Assembly (NCBI GenBank): GCA_947378095.1
Contig: CANCIL010000015.1
Coordinates: 1-32,053 of the forward strand
Reading direction: 5' to 3'
DNA from: Betaproteobacteria bacterium
GTDB taxonomy: Bacteria; Pseudomonadota; Gammaproteobacteria; Burkholderiales; Burkholderiaceae
DNA: 32,053 bases
Made by a program: the position numbers and the translations under genes. The notes beneath the pieces are model-generated. The model had not been told where the DNA came from. It saw only the letters and a list, made by a program, of their open reading frames with translations, and ran no database searches. Below are positions 1 to 8,710 of the stretch, piece after piece (position 1 is the first letter of the stretch; each line of letters opens with the position of its first letter).

Positions 1-899
1 CGATCCAAAATCTGCGGGGCTTTTACTTCTTGGTAGCCTTCTTGTTGATACACGCGACGCATGTACTGTTCAACCTCTTGCCAAATGGACCAGCCTTTTG
101 GATGCCAGAAAATTAAACCAGGGGCTTCTTCTTGGAAATGAAATAAATCGAGTTGCTTGCCTAAGCGACGATGATCTCGCTTCTCAGACTCTTCCAGCAT
201 ATGTAAATACGCGTCTTGGTCTTCCTTGCGCAACCATGCAGTACCGTAAATTCGTTGCAGCATCTCATTCTTGCTATCGCCACGCCAGTAAGCACCAGCA
301 AGCTTCATCAGCTTAAAGACTTTCAACTTACCTGTAGAAGGTACATGTGGACCACGACATAAGTCAGTGAATTTACCTTCGGCATATAAGGAAACATCTT
401 CACCTTGCGGAATACTCGCAATCAACTCTGCTTTGTAGTCTTCGCCTTGATCTTTGAAGAACTTAATCGCCTCATCACGCGGCAATACACTGCGAGTTAC
501 TGGCTCATCTTTTTTAGCGAGCTCAGTCATTTTCTTCTCCAGAGCAACTAAGTCATCTGGTGTGAACGGGCGATGGTAAGAGAAGTCGTAATAAAAGCCG
601 TTCTCTACAACTGGACCAATCGTGACCTGCGCGTCGGGAAATAATTCCTTCACGGCATAAGCCAATAAGTGTGCTGTGGAGTGACGCACGATTTCTAAAG
701 CCTCAGGACTCTTATCGGTAATGATTGCCAGTTGACTATCTTTATCGATTACAAAACTGGTATCTACCATCTTGCCGTCAACGATGCCACCTAAGGCCGC
801 TTTTGCAAGTCCACTTCCGATACTTTGGGCAACATCCGCTACGCGAACGGGAGCCTCAAACTCACGTTTTGATCCATCGGGCAGAGTAACTACAAGCAT
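1..899 (-). CDS. thrS: Threonyl-tRNA synthetase, N-terminal part (cut by window edge)
   Basis: Charges tRNA-Thr in the cytoplasm. The frame runs open from the ATG at 897-899 to the window edge, giving about 299 of the usual ~635-640 residues. Residues 1-60 form a TGS domain (starts [17 protein letters not shown]). The editing domain follows, with its zinc-type ligand set HSTAH (H73, H77) and CRGPH (C181, H185). The catalytic core begins near residue 270 with [15 protein letters not shown] Shine-Dalgarno sits 6 bases before the ATG. Upstream lie an intrinsic terminator and tRNA-Val, so the gene probably has its own promoter in the ~50 bases before the start or relies on read-through. By common gene order infC-rpmI-rplT should follow to the left, outside the window. 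Confidence 0.97.
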   Translation of the reverse strand, partial: MLVVTLPDGSKREFEAPVRVADVAQSIGSGLAKAALGGIVDGKMVDTSFVIDKDSQLAIITDKSPEALEIVRHSTAHLLAYAVKELFPDAQVTIGPVVENGFYYDFSYHRPFTPDDLVALEKKMTELAKKDEPVTRSVLPRDEAIKFFKDQGEDYKAELIASIPQGEDVSLYAEGKFTDLCRGPHVPSTGKLKVFKLMKLAGAYWRGDSKNEMLQRIYGTAWLRKEDQDAYLHMLEESEKRDHRRLGKQLDLFHFQEEAPGLIFWHPKGWSIWQEVEQYMRRVYQQEGYQEVKAPQILD

Positions 900-946
900 G
901 ACGACTCCATCTTATTCACTGAACTTCAATTCATACACTGAACCAC

Positions 947-981
947 AAAAAGAAAGCGCGGCAGCTGTTGAGCATCCGCGC
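947..981 (-). terminator. Intrinsic terminator between tRNA-Val and thrS
   Basis: On the minus strand a GCGCGG arm (976-981) pairs with CCGCGC (956-961), enclosing a 14-base loop in which GCT/AGC can pair further. It is followed directly by TTTCTTTTT (947-955). This is a classic GC stem plus U tract. It lies 20 bases after the tRNA 3' end and is positioned to end the relA/tRNA transcript before thrS. Confidence 0.75.
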
Positions 982-1000
982 CTCTTTGGGTCTTATTCGT

Positions 1001-1077
1001 TGGTAGGCTCGATTGGACTCGAACCAACGACCCCCACCATGTCAAGGTGGTGCTCTAACCAGCTGAGCTACGAGCCT
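1001..1077 (-). tRNA. tRNA-Val (anticodon GAC)
   Basis: The minus strand folds as a full cloverleaf. The acceptor stem is AGGCTCG/CGAGCCT and the D arm is TAGCTCAGCTGGTTAGAGCA. The anticodon stem CCACC/GGTGG encloses the loop TTGACAT, with GAC at 1041-1043. The T arm is GTTGG-TTCGAGT-CCAAT, the discriminator base is A, and CCA is encoded at 1001-1003. GAC reads GUC and GUU valine codons. It sits 18 bases after the relA stop on the same strand, so it may be processed from a relA read-through transcript or start from a promoter within the end of relA. Confidence 0.97.
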
Positions 1078-1095
1078 ATACAGCCCTAGAGTTTA

Positions 1096-3126
1096 TCACC
1101 GGCGGCGTACTTGGGTGACCCCTTTGACCTCTTCTAGGCTATTTTGAACTAGACGCAGCGCTTCTGAATCCTTCACCTCGATGGTTAAAAGGATCTGTGC
1201 AAGCCCTTTTTTGCCAGATTTACGCAAATCAATCACATGAACACCCTGTCTAGTGAGGATCTCAAATAGCTCCCGCATCAGCTCAGGTCGATCTACTCCC
1301 GTTACCACCAAATCCGCTGGAAATACTCGCTTTTGCTCATCATTTGGCGAGGCATGCACGGCAGAGGATGTCCAAGCGGTTTGTATTACTCGCTCAGGTG
1401 CTCTCTCCAAAAGACCTCTGAAGGTTTTACATGTACGACGATGAATTGAAATTCCCCTACCCTGAGTTACAAATCCAGCAATGGCATCTGGTGGTACAGG
1501 TCTACAACAGCGAGCCAACTGAGTTAATAAGGAATCAACACCAACTACCAGGACGTCACCACTTTGCGCAGACTTTCTACTGCTGTTGCGTAAAACAATT
1601 TCAGGAGTTGCGACTGGTTTTACCTCAGCAGCAGCTTCCGATTTAGTCTCAACCGACTTTGATACTGGACCTGCCTCTTCATCATCAAGTGCATTAAACC
1701 AGGCACGTACTCGTTGGCGCGCTCTTTGCGAGCGTAAATAGTTTTTATCGGGACTAATCCAATCTCTCGATGGACCTCCATCCTTGACTGCAATAATTTC
1801 AACAGTTTGCCCATTTTGTAAGGAGGTGCCCAGCGGCACCATGGCGCCATCTACTCTTGCGCCACGGCACCGATGGCCTAAATTCGTATGAACAGCATAA
1901 GCAAAATCAATTGGAGTTGAACCCTTCTCCAAAGAAATCACTTTACCCAAAGGAGTAAGTACATAAATATGATCGTCTATCTCATGGCGCTTCAATTGCT
2001 CCCAAGCATCTTCTTTCCATGAGATCAACTGTCTTGCCCAAGCAATCTGCCGTTCATATGCAACCTCAGCACTATGTGTTCCAGCTTGATGGGCAATATT
2101 GCTCTTATTAGTTTTGCCTGGATTAGGAGGCGTAGCCATGCCAATATAGGCGCCCTCCTTGTAACGCCAGTGAGCAGCTAAACCATATTCAGCCTGTTGA
2201 TGCATTTCTTGGGTACGGACTTGAATTTCAAATGCAGCTCCATCCTCATTCATTACTACTGTATGAAGTGATTGATATCCATTGGGCTTAGGCCTTGCAA
2301 TATAGTCATCAAACTCACGAGGGACTGGCTGCCAAATATTATGAACAATTCCTAATACGGCATAACAAGATTTGACATCATCCACCAAGACCCGAAACGC
2401 TCGCACGTCATAGAGATTAGCAAAATCCAGGGACTTACCTTGCATTTTTTTCCAGATACTGTAAATGTGCTTTGGCCTGCCCAGCACTTCACCATTAATT
2501 TGGGCTGTTTTTAATTCAGTTTGAAGTTGAAGCACTATTTGATCAATAAATGATTGCCGCTCAACTCGCTTAGCATCCAACATCTTGGCAATCTCGCGAT
2601 ACGTTTCTGGAGATAAAGCTCTAAAGGCAAGATCTTCCATCTCCCACTTCATCTGCCAGATTCCTAAACGATTAGCCAAGGAGGCATCAATATTGAGAAT
2701 TTCTTGAGCCCAAGCTGCAGGCATCTCCATTTTCTCTTGAGTCACCCAACGCAAAGTTTGCAAGCGCGAGGCAAGATAGATCAATACCACCCGTAAATCA
2801 TCACCAAATGCCAAAAGCATTTTGCGCAGCATCTCCTCTTGACCGGTAACGCTAAGTCCGCCATCATCCCGCACCAGTTTTGCCTGGGCTTGACGTAAAC
2901 CTCGATAACCAATGAGTAACTTCGCCGGCTCTTCACCTATTAACTTAACGAGAGCCTCTTTGCCGTGTGTGCGTGCAATATTACGAGCCGCAATTAAAGT
3001 GGCTTCATCTAAATTAAGTCCTTGAAGAATTTGCAAAACACCAGCCGAATGAATTTCTGCCGGCTCACCATACCAAGCATCTACTATGGTTATTGCGCTT
3101 GCTGATTTACTGGAAGTATTTGCCAT
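1096..3126 (-). CDS. relA: (p)ppGpp synthetase I, RelA-type
   Basis: Ribosome-associated alarmone synthetase of the stringent response, making (p)ppGpp from ATP and GTP/GDP. The N-terminal third corresponds to the HD hydrolase domain, but no HD...ED motif is seen, so it is probably hydrolase-dead. The synthetase domain (about 220-325) carries the RelA-specific acidic motif EFDD (271-274), where SpoT-type enzymes have RxKD, followed by NGYQSLH and QVRTQEMHQQAEYG. A TGS domain (about 388-450), a Cys-containing zinc-finger-like segment (ARCCRPVPPD) and a C-terminal ACT domain complete the 676 residues; E. coli RelA has 744. I prefer the ATG at 3126 to a TTG two codons upstream; neither has a strong Shine-Dalgarno. 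It begins 16 bases after the stop of the upstream fusion gene, so translational coupling is likely. Confidence 0.95.
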   Translation of the reverse strand: MANTSSKSASAITIVDAWYGEPAEIHSAGVLQILQGLNLDEATLIAARNIARTHGKEALVKLIGEEPAKLLIGYRGLRQAQAKLVRDDGGLSVTGQEEMLRKMLLAFGDDLRVVLIYLASRLQTLRWVTQEKMEMPAAWAQEILNIDASLANRLGIWQMKWEMEDLAFRALSPETYREIAKMLDAKRVERQSFIDQIVLQLQTELKTAQINGEVLGRPKHIYSIWKKMQGKSLDFANLYDVRAFRVLVDDVKSCYAVLGIVHNIWQPVPREFDDYIARPKPNGYQSLHTVVMNEDGAAFEIQVRTQEMHQQAEYGLAAHWRYKEGAYIGMATPPNPGKTNKSNIAHQAGTHSAEVAYERQIAWARQLISWKEDAWEQLKRHEIDDHIYVLTPLGKVISLEKGSTPIDFAYAVHTNLGHRCRGARVDGAMVPLGTSLQNGQTVEIIAVKDGGPSRDWISPDKNYLRSQRARQRVRAWFNALDDEEAGPVSKSVETKSEAAAEVKPVATPEIVLRNSSRKSAQSGDVLVVGVDSLLTQLARCCRPVPPDAIAGFVTQGRGISIHRRTCKTFRGLLERAPERVIQTAWTSSAVHASPNDEQKRVFPADLVVTGVDRPELMRELFEILTRQGVHVIDLRKSGKKGLAQILLTIEVKDSEALRLVQNSLEEVKGVTQVRRR

Positions 3127-3142
3127 TGGCAAGGAACACGAA

Positions 3143-4993
3143 TTATCCGAAGAACTCTTTGGCTAAAGCAATTTGCTCTGGCTTTACAAATGCAGGAGCA
3201 TGTCCTACGTTTGGTATCTCGATACTGCGCGCATAAGGATTGACCTTGCACATTTCCGCAACCGTAGCAGCAGACAGTAAATCAGAATTTCCGCCGCGGA
3301 CAATCAACATGGGAATATGTATTTGCTTGAATGCGTGCCACATGGCCATTTCACCCGCCTTAGCCATAATAGGATTAACTGAGGCAAAAGGTACTGCGAT
3401 ATCAGCGTCGTAATGCATAACCCACTTGCCATCACGTTGTACCAGCATGGGGCCGTTATACACCTCCCACTCCTGGGGAGTGTGATCACCAAAAGTAGCG
3501 CAGATCTGATTGATCCTGGCTAAGGCTTCTTCGCGATTAGCAAAGGTAAATGGTTGGCCTACATAAGAACCTAGTCGCGCAATTGCCTCTGGCTCTATTC
3601 GTGGGCCCACATCATTAATTAACATCTTACGAATGGGTGAATTAGGCATAGATGCATAAACCATCCCAATCAATCCCCCCATCGATGTCCCGAACCAATT
3701 GACCTGTGCAACTCCTAATTGCTTAACCAATTGCGCCATATCCGCTACATATTGCGGAACGGCATATAGCATTGGATTTGAAAGTCGATCTGACTGACCG
3801 CGACCCACTACATCTGGACACACCACGTAGTAATCCTTGCACATCGCTTCTGCCAGTGTTTTGAAATCACTACCCCGCCTGGTTAATCCATGCACGCATA
3901 TCAAGACTTTTGAATTGGATGGATCACCCCAAGCGTGATAGGCCATGCGATGCTTTGAATCACCGCTCTTACACTCAACAAAAAAAGTATCGCCGTGATG
4001 AAATTGACTGCTAGCAACGGCAGGACTATCTTGATGATCATGATCATCGTCTACACCAACTTCTTCGGGCTGTAAGGTCACATGATCAATGCCATGCTTA
4101 TCGAGCAACATCTTATTAATGCGAGCCATGATGGCGGGCCACTCTTGCATTTGAGCAATTTCAATATGTCCAATCAATGCTGGAAAACTGGGTGTCATCT
4201 CCCATACATGAAGGTCATGTACAGCCAGCACTCCTGGGATACTTCTCAAGTCCTTGCCTACTGCCAAGTAATCAATATGTAGCGGCACACCTTCCATTAA
4301 GAAGTGATAAGACTCATGAAGAATAGAAATCGTCGATTTCAGGATTAACAGGGAAACCAAAATAGAAAGAATCGCATCAATTGGCATCCAACCCGTCAGC
4401 TGAATCACGACACCAGCAATGAGTGCTGCAATCGATCCCAACAAGTCGCCCATCACGTGCACTAATGCCGCACGGGTATTGACGCTTTTCTTGTCACGCG
4501 AGAGCACCCAAGCAACGATCAGATTCATTGCCAGACCAATAGCTGCCACTACAGTAACCGTGAGGCCATCAACCTTGTGGGGATCATAGAAGCGGGTAAT
4601 TGCCTCATAGACAATCCAAACTACTAAGGCCAGCATGACTAAACTATTGACAAAGGCAGCTAGCGCCTCCGCTCTTCCAAATCCAAACGAATGCTTGGCG
4701 GATGGTGGACGACGCGAAATGATTTGCGCCAATAAGGCTAGGCCCAATGCGGCAGCATCGGTGACCATATGCCCTGCATCTGATATCAATGCCAAAGAAT
4801 TGGCAAAGTAAGCTGCTGCACCCTCTACACCAGAAAAGCCTAGCGTGAGTACTAGGGCAATGAGTAGAAGATTTTGATTGGATACTTGTTTGCTATGGGT
4901 ATGCTTGGCATCACCCCGCTTATGAGCATGAAACGAATGATTATCAGTCGCGCTCATAGAATTCGGTTGGGAAGATGAATTGGGATCAACCAT
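3143..4993 (-). CDS. CDF metal-efflux transporter fused to alpha/beta hydrolase
   Basis: One uninterrupted 616-residue frame holds two domains normally found in separate proteins. Residues 1-310 are a cation diffusion facilitator. A His-rich N-terminus (HSFHAHKRGDAKHTHSK) precedes about six membrane segments. The metal site is DAGHMVTD in TM2 (H75, D79) and HVMGD in TM5 (H179, D183), followed by the cytosolic dimerisation domain (VHDLHVWEMTPS, about 258-270). This HxxxD/HxxxD pattern fits Zn2+ (or Co/Cd) export by proton antiport. A short acidic/His linker (VDDDHDHQD, 314-322) leads to an alpha/beta hydrolase at about 340-616. It has the oxyanion HGL motif, nucleophile elbow GTSMGG (S437), Asp571 and NVGH (H598), so a complete triad. 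The hydrolase would lie in the cytosol, and its substrate is unknown. The start has a GGGG Shine-Dalgarno. It lies 36 bases after scoB and just before relA. Confidence 0.9.
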   Translation of the reverse strand: MVDPNSSSQPNSMSATDNHSFHAHKRGDAKHTHSKQVSNQNLLLIALVLTLGFSGVEGAAAYFANSLALISDAGHMVTDAAALGLALLAQIISRRPPSAKHSFGFGRAEALAAFVNSLVMLALVVWIVYEAITRFYDPHKVDGLTVTVVAAIGLAMNLIVAWVLSRDKKSVNTRAALVHVMGDLLGSIAALIAGVVIQLTGWMPIDAILSILVSLLILKSTISILHESYHFLMEGVPLHIDYLAVGKDLRSIPGVLAVHDLHVWEMTPSFPALIGHIEIAQMQEWPAIMARINKMLLDKHGIDHVTLQPEEVGVDDDHDHQDSPAVASSQFHHGDTFFVECKSGDSKHRMAYHAWGDPSNSKVLICVHGLTRRGSDFKTLAEAMCKDYYVVCPDVVGRGQSDRLSNPMLYAVPQYVADMAQLVKQLGVAQVNWFGTSMGGLIGMVYASMPNSPIRKMLINDVGPRIEPEAIARLGSYVGQPFTFANREEALARINQICATFGDHTPQEWEVYNGPMLVQRDGKWVMHYDADIAVPFASVNPIMAKAGEMAMWHAFKQIHIPMLIVRGGNSDLLSAATVAEMCKVNPYARSIEIPNVGHAPAFVKPEQIALAKEFFG

Positions 4994-5029
4994 GGTGACC
5001 CCATTATTTCATTCATCCCAGGAAATTGC

Positions 5030-5680
5030 TTAGAAACCCGAGGTATCAACAGGGGCACCTGTTTTGGCGACCACCTCTTCTTTAGTTACGCCAGGAGCCA
5101 ATTCAACCAAGTTCAAGCCACCAGGAGTGACATCCAACACACAAAGATCAGTAATGATTTGGCTAATCACACGCACACCAGTTAAAGGCAATGTGCATTT
5201 AGGCAGAATCTTCAGCTCTTCTGTGCCGTCTTTTTTCTTGGCTACGTGCTCCATCAATACCACCACATGCTTTACACCTGCAACTAGATCCATTGCGCCA
5301 CCCATACCCTTAACCATTTTTCCTGGAATCATCCAATTGGCCAAGTCACCATGCTCGCTCACTTGCATCGCTCCTAAGATGGCGATGTTGATTTTTCCGC
5401 CACGAATCATTCCAAAGGAGTCGGCTGAAGAAAAAATGGAAGAGCCTGGCAAAGTAGTGACAGTTTGCTTACCAGCATTAATCAAATCAGCATCAATCGT
5501 GTCCTCCGTTGGAAACGGGCCGATGCCCAACAAACCATTTTCTGATTGCAGCCACACTTCCATATCTTTTGGTACATGATTGGCTACCAAGGTAGGCATA
5601 CCAATTCCGAGGTTTACGTAGTAACCGTCTTTTAATTCTTTAGCAGCCCGTGCTGCCATTTCATCTCTTGTCCAAGGCAT
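5030..5680 (-). CDS. scoB: 3-oxoacid CoA-transferase subunit B
   Basis: Beta subunit of succinyl-CoA:3-oxoacid CoA-transferase, which moves CoA from succinyl-CoA to acetoacetate or another 3-oxo acid. The 216 residues are normal for the family. The catalytic glutamate that forms the glutamyl-CoA thioester is E47 in SENGLLG, and the GxGxP-type loop NLGIGMPT lies at 23-30. It follows scoA by 31 bases, so the two subunits are co-expressed. Subfamily members act on acetoacetate, 3-oxoadipate or acetate; the sequence resembles the ScoAB type, but the exact substrate is inferred. Confidence 0.93.
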   Translation of the reverse strand: MPWTRDEMAARAAKELKDGYYVNLGIGMPTLVANHVPKDMEVWLQSENGLLGIGPFPTEDTIDADLINAGKQTVTTLPGSSIFSSADSFGMIRGGKINIAILGAMQVSEHGDLANWMIPGKMVKGMGGAMDLVAGVKHVVVLMEHVAKKKDGTEELKILPKCTLPLTGVRVISQIITDLCVLDVTPGGLNLVELAPGVTKEEVVAKTGAPVDTSGF

Positions 5681-5711
5681 ATCGATCTTTCTAAATATTC
5701 TGTTCTGGTGG

Positions 5712-6413
5712 TTAAGCTTTTGCTGTCAATGTACGTTGCTCAATACGCTTTTCGGGGGTGCTATGCAGCACTAAGCGATGAACATAAATACCTGGCGTAT
5801 GAATTTGATCTGGGTCCAATTGACCGTTCTCAACAATCTCCTCCACTTCTGCCACGGTAATCTTGCCAGCCATAGCCACTACTGGATTGAAGTTGCGTGC
5901 GGTATAGCGATACACCAAATTCCCTGACTTATCTGCTTTCCACGCTTTCACTAAAGAGATATCAGAAATAATAGAATTTTCCATGATGTATTTCTCACCA
6001 TCAAATTCTTTTTCTTCTTTACCTTCAGCCACTAGAGTACCCACACCTGTTTTGGTATAGAAAGCAGGAATGCCACAACCACCGGCTCTCAGCTTTTCTG
6101 CCAAAGTACCTTGCGGCGTAAATTCCAGCTCCAACTCACCTGCCAAGTATTGACGCTCAAATTCTTTGTTTTCACCGACATACGAGGCAACCATTTTCTT
6201 GACTTGACGTGAGTTCAAGAGGAGACCCAAACCAAAACCATCAACACCTGCATTATTGGCAATCGCTGTCAGGTTTTGAGCGCCTAAGGTTTTAACAGCC
6301 TCAATCAAGGCCTCTGGAATTCCGCAAAGACCAAAACCACCAACGGCGATTTTTTGTCCATCTTTCAAGATATCCCTCAGAGCATCGACTGCCGATGGGT
6401 AAGTTTTATTCAT
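5712..6413 (-). CDS. scoA: 3-oxoacid CoA-transferase subunit A
   Basis: Alpha subunit of the same CoA-transferase, with the glycine-rich CoA-binding loop [11 protein letters not shown] near residues 20-32 and the [11 protein letters not shown] segment typical of SCOT-A. I place the start at the ATG at 6411-6413 (233 residues), preceded by AGGA 9 bases upstream. The frame extends 27 codons further upstream, but those residues (rich in Y, F and R) do not look like the family and lie in the divergent promoter region. It heads a minus-strand set scoA-scoB-CDF/hydrolase-relA and is divergent from the ETF-ubiquinone oxidoreductase gene across 156 bases. Confidence 0.93.
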   Translation of the reverse strand: MNKTYPSAVDALRDILKDGQKIAVGGFGLCGIPEALIEAVKTLGAQNLTAIANNAGVDGFGLGLLLNSRQVKKMVASYVGENKEFERQYLAGELELEFTPQGTLAEKLRAGGCGIPAFYTKTGVGTLVAEGKEEKEFDGEKYIMENSIISDISLVKAWKADKSGNLVYRYTARNFNPVVAMAGKITVAEVEEIVENGQLDPDQIHTPGIYVHRLVLHSTPEKRIEQRTLTAKA

Positions 6414-6569
6414 AACATTTGTCCTAATATTGCCAAAAAGGGTAAAAAAGTAATCATAACGCCTCAGCCGCCACAGCCCTGCCAGTCCGAGCACTAATTT
6501 GGTTTTTGTCAGATAGAACTAAACTAATAGGGCTAAAAGCCTTATTTTTCGGAAAATCGGAGAAATTGA

Positions 6570-8240
6570 ATGAATTCTGCACAGCTGTTGGAGCAATTTG
6601 GACCCAGGGACTCAATGGACTATGACCTGGTGATTGTGGGCGGAGGTCCTGCGGGCCTGTCTGCCGCAATTAAAGCCAAACAACTAGCCCTGGAGAGCGG
6701 CAAAGAAATCAGTGTTTGTGTTTTAGAAAAAGGCTCAGAAATTGGCGCCCACATATTGTCTGGTGCCGTCATGGATCCCAAGGCCATTACTGAACTTTTC
6801 CCAAACTGGAAAGAATTAGGTGCCCCACTCGATACCCCAGTGACACAAGATCAATTTTTATTTCTGACTGCTGAGAATTCATTTCAAGTTCCCAATTGGA
6901 TGTTGCCGCATTGCTTTAAGAATGAGGGCAACTATATCGTCAGCCTTGCCAACGTGACTCGCTGGCTTGGTCAGCAAGCAGAAAATGTAGGCGTTGAAAT
7001 TTTTCCTGGATTTCCAGCAGCAGAAATTTTATATAACGAGCAAGGTGCAGTGTGTGGTGTGATTACTGGATCAATGGGTATTGATAAAGATGGTGAGCCC
7101 ACTGATCAATTTCAACTCGGAATGGAATTGCGCGCCAAGTACACTCTCTTTGCAGAGGGGTCACGTGGACATCTTGGTAAACAGCTCATTGCTCAATTTC
7201 ATTTAGATAAAAACGCTGATCCCCAAAGTTATGGCATTGGCATTAAAGAGCTCTGGGAAGTGGAGCCATCTAAGAGCAAGCCTGGTCTAGTAGTTCATAC
7301 CGCAGGTTGGCCATTGGAGAGCGATACCTATGGTGGTTCATTCCTATATCACCTAGGCGATAACAAAGTGGCTGTTGGCCTGGTGGTGGGTCTTTCTTAT
7401 CAGAATCCCTATCTCTCACCCTTTGAGGAATTCCAACGTTATAAATTGCATCCAAAAATTAGGGATACATTTGAAGGCGGCAAACGCATTGCCTATGGTG
7501 CACGTGCTTTGACTGCGGGCGGTTTAAATAGCTTACCTAAAACGGTGTTCCCAGGTGGTGCATTGATCGGATGTGATGCTGGCTTCCTCAATGCCTCTCG
7601 CATCAAAGGAAGTCATGCCGCCATTAAGACTGGCATGCTCGCTGCAGAAGCAGCAGTAGCGGCAATTCATGAAAATCGCTCTGCCGATGTTCTATCTGCC
7701 TACCCCACTGCGTTCCAAAATAGCTGGCTACATACCGAGCTGAATCAGGCGCGTAACTTTAAGCCATGGATGTCCAAAGGTCTTTATGTTGGCACCCTTA
7801 TGGTTGGTCTTGAGCAGAAACTACTCAGAGGCAATATGCCTTGGACGATTCATTTAAAACATGCAGACCATGAGTGCTTGGAACCAGCAGCACAACATCA
7901 ACCAATTAATTACCCCAAACCAGATGGAAAGATCACCTTTGATCGCCTCTCTTCGGTATTCATTTCCAATACCAATCATGCTGAGAACCAGCCCGTTCAT
8001 CTAACCCTAAAAAATGCTTCTGTCCCGGTTGATCTGAATCTCAAAACCTATGCAGGTCCTGAGCAGCGTTATTGTCCAGCAGGTGTTTATGAGTATGTCG
8101 AAGCCGATGGCAAACCCCGTTTGCAAATTAATTCGCAGAACTGCGTCCATTGCAAAACCTGTGACATCAAAGATCCAAGTCAAAATATCGTCTGGATTAC
8201 CCCCGAAGGTGGTGGCGGCCCCAACTACGCATCCATGTAA
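6570..8240 (+). CDS. Electron-transfer flavoprotein:ubiquinone oxidoreductase
   Basis: Inner-membrane-associated flavoprotein that passes electrons from reduced ETF (from acyl-CoA and amino-acid dehydrogenases) to ubiquinone. The N-terminal FAD motif GGGPAG is at 24-29. The middle carries the quinone/membrane-binding region, and the C-terminus binds one 4Fe-4S cluster through C502 (CPAGVY), C525, C528 and C531 ([10 protein letters not shown]). The 556-residue length matches bacterial ETF-QO (EtfD/FixCX-like fused form). The start at 6570 has GGAG 7 bases upstream; a downstream ATG at 6615 would also keep the FAD motif but lacks a comparable site. It is functionally consistent with the glutaryl-CoA dehydrogenase in this window, which also feeds ETF. 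It ends at a strong terminator. Confidence 0.95.
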   Translation: MNSAQLLEQFGPRDSMDYDLVIVGGGPAGLSAAIKAKQLALESGKEISVCVLEKGSEIGAHILSGAVMDPKAITELFPNWKELGAPLDTPVTQDQFLFLTAENSFQVPNWMLPHCFKNEGNYIVSLANVTRWLGQQAENVGVEIFPGFPAAEILYNEQGAVCGVITGSMGIDKDGEPTDQFQLGMELRAKYTLFAEGSRGHLGKQLIAQFHLDKNADPQSYGIGIKELWEVEPSKSKPGLVVHTAGWPLESDTYGGSFLYHLGDNKVAVGLVVGLSYQNPYLSPFEEFQRYKLHPKIRDTFEGGKRIAYGARALTAGGLNSLPKTVFPGGALIGCDAGFLNASRIKGSHAAIKTGMLAAEAAVAAIHENRSADVLSAYPTAFQNSWLHTELNQARNFKPWMSKGLYVGTLMVGLEQKLLRGNMPWTIHLKHADHECLEPAAQHQPINYPKPDGKITFDRLSSVFISNTNHAENQPVHLTLKNASVPVDLNLKTYAGPEQRYCPAGVYEYVEADGKPRLQINSQNCVHCKTCDIKDPSQNIVWITPEGGGGPNYASM

Positions 8241-8250
8241 ATAAATCAAT

Positions 8251-8275
8251 AACCCCGACTTCGCATCGGGGTTTT
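8251..8275 (+). terminator. Intrinsic terminator after ETF-QO
   Basis: AACCCCGA (8251-8258) pairs with TCGGGGTT (8266-8273) around a 7-base loop CTTCGCA, and the T run continues to 8275. It starts 10 bases after the ETF-QO stop codon and separates it from the glyoxalase gene. Confidence 0.9.
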
Positions 8276-8317
8276 CTTATTCAGCAAGCTTCATATTTTC
8301 CGTATATATTTAATCTT

Positions 8318-8704
8318 ATGATGATCCTACACACCATGCTCAGAGTCGGCAATTTGACTCGTTCAATTGACTTTTATACCAAGGTACTCGGTATGAATTT
8401 GCTGCGTACAACCGAACGTCCTGATCAACATTATTCACTCGCGTTTGTAGGCTATGGCAAAGGGAATGCTGATGGTCAATCGGAAATCGAATTGACTTAT
8501 AACCATGGTGTGGAATCTTATGAGATGGGTGGCGCTTATGGCCATATTGCTATCGCTGTTCCGGATGCCTATACTGCTTGTGACAAGATTAAGGCTGCCG
8601 GCGGTAATGTCACACGCGAAGCTGGCCCAGTAAAAGGCGGAGATACTGTTATTGCTTTTGTCACTGATCCCGATGGGTACAAAATCGAACTCATTCAGCG
8701 TTAA
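8318..8704 (+). CDS. gloA: Lactoylglutathione lyase (glyoxalase I)
   Basis: Converts the hemithioacetal of methylglyoxal and glutathione to S-lactoylglutathione in the cytosol. The 128 residues align closely with E. coli GloA from the first residues ([23 protein letters not shown]). The metal ligands are H5, E58, H76 and E124, i.e. the Ni/Co-type short form. No Shine-Dalgarno precedes the ATG. A TATATT hexamer at 8305-8310 ends 7 bases before the A of ATG, which suggests a leaderless mRNA, though no good -35 is seen. The next gene starts 6 bases after the stop, so gloA probably leads a three-gene unit. Confidence 0.96.
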   Translation: MMILHTMLRVGNLTRSIDFYTKVLGMNLLRTTERPDQHYSLAFVGYGKGNADGQSEIELTYNHGVESYEMGGAYGHIAIAVPDAYTACDKIKAAGGNVTREAGPVKGGDTVIAFVTDPDGYKIELIQR

Positions 8705-8710
8705 TTCCCT

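Noticed and set aside
772..1089. 105-codon open frame across thrS start, terminator and tRNA-Val
   Set aside because: Overlaps a tRNA and the antisense of thrS; no plausible product.
5064..5579. 171-codon open frame on the plus strand
   Set aside because: It is antisense to scoB along its whole length. ScoB has clear family motifs, and the antisense product shows no recognisable domain.
6414..6494. 27-codon N-terminal extension of scoA
   Set aside because: The residues do not resemble SCOT-A N-termini, and a better start with AGGA lies at 6413.
6506..6530. TTGTCA...TAATAG as an ETF-QO promoter
   Set aside because: The spacer is only 13 bases, too short for a sigma-70 promoter.
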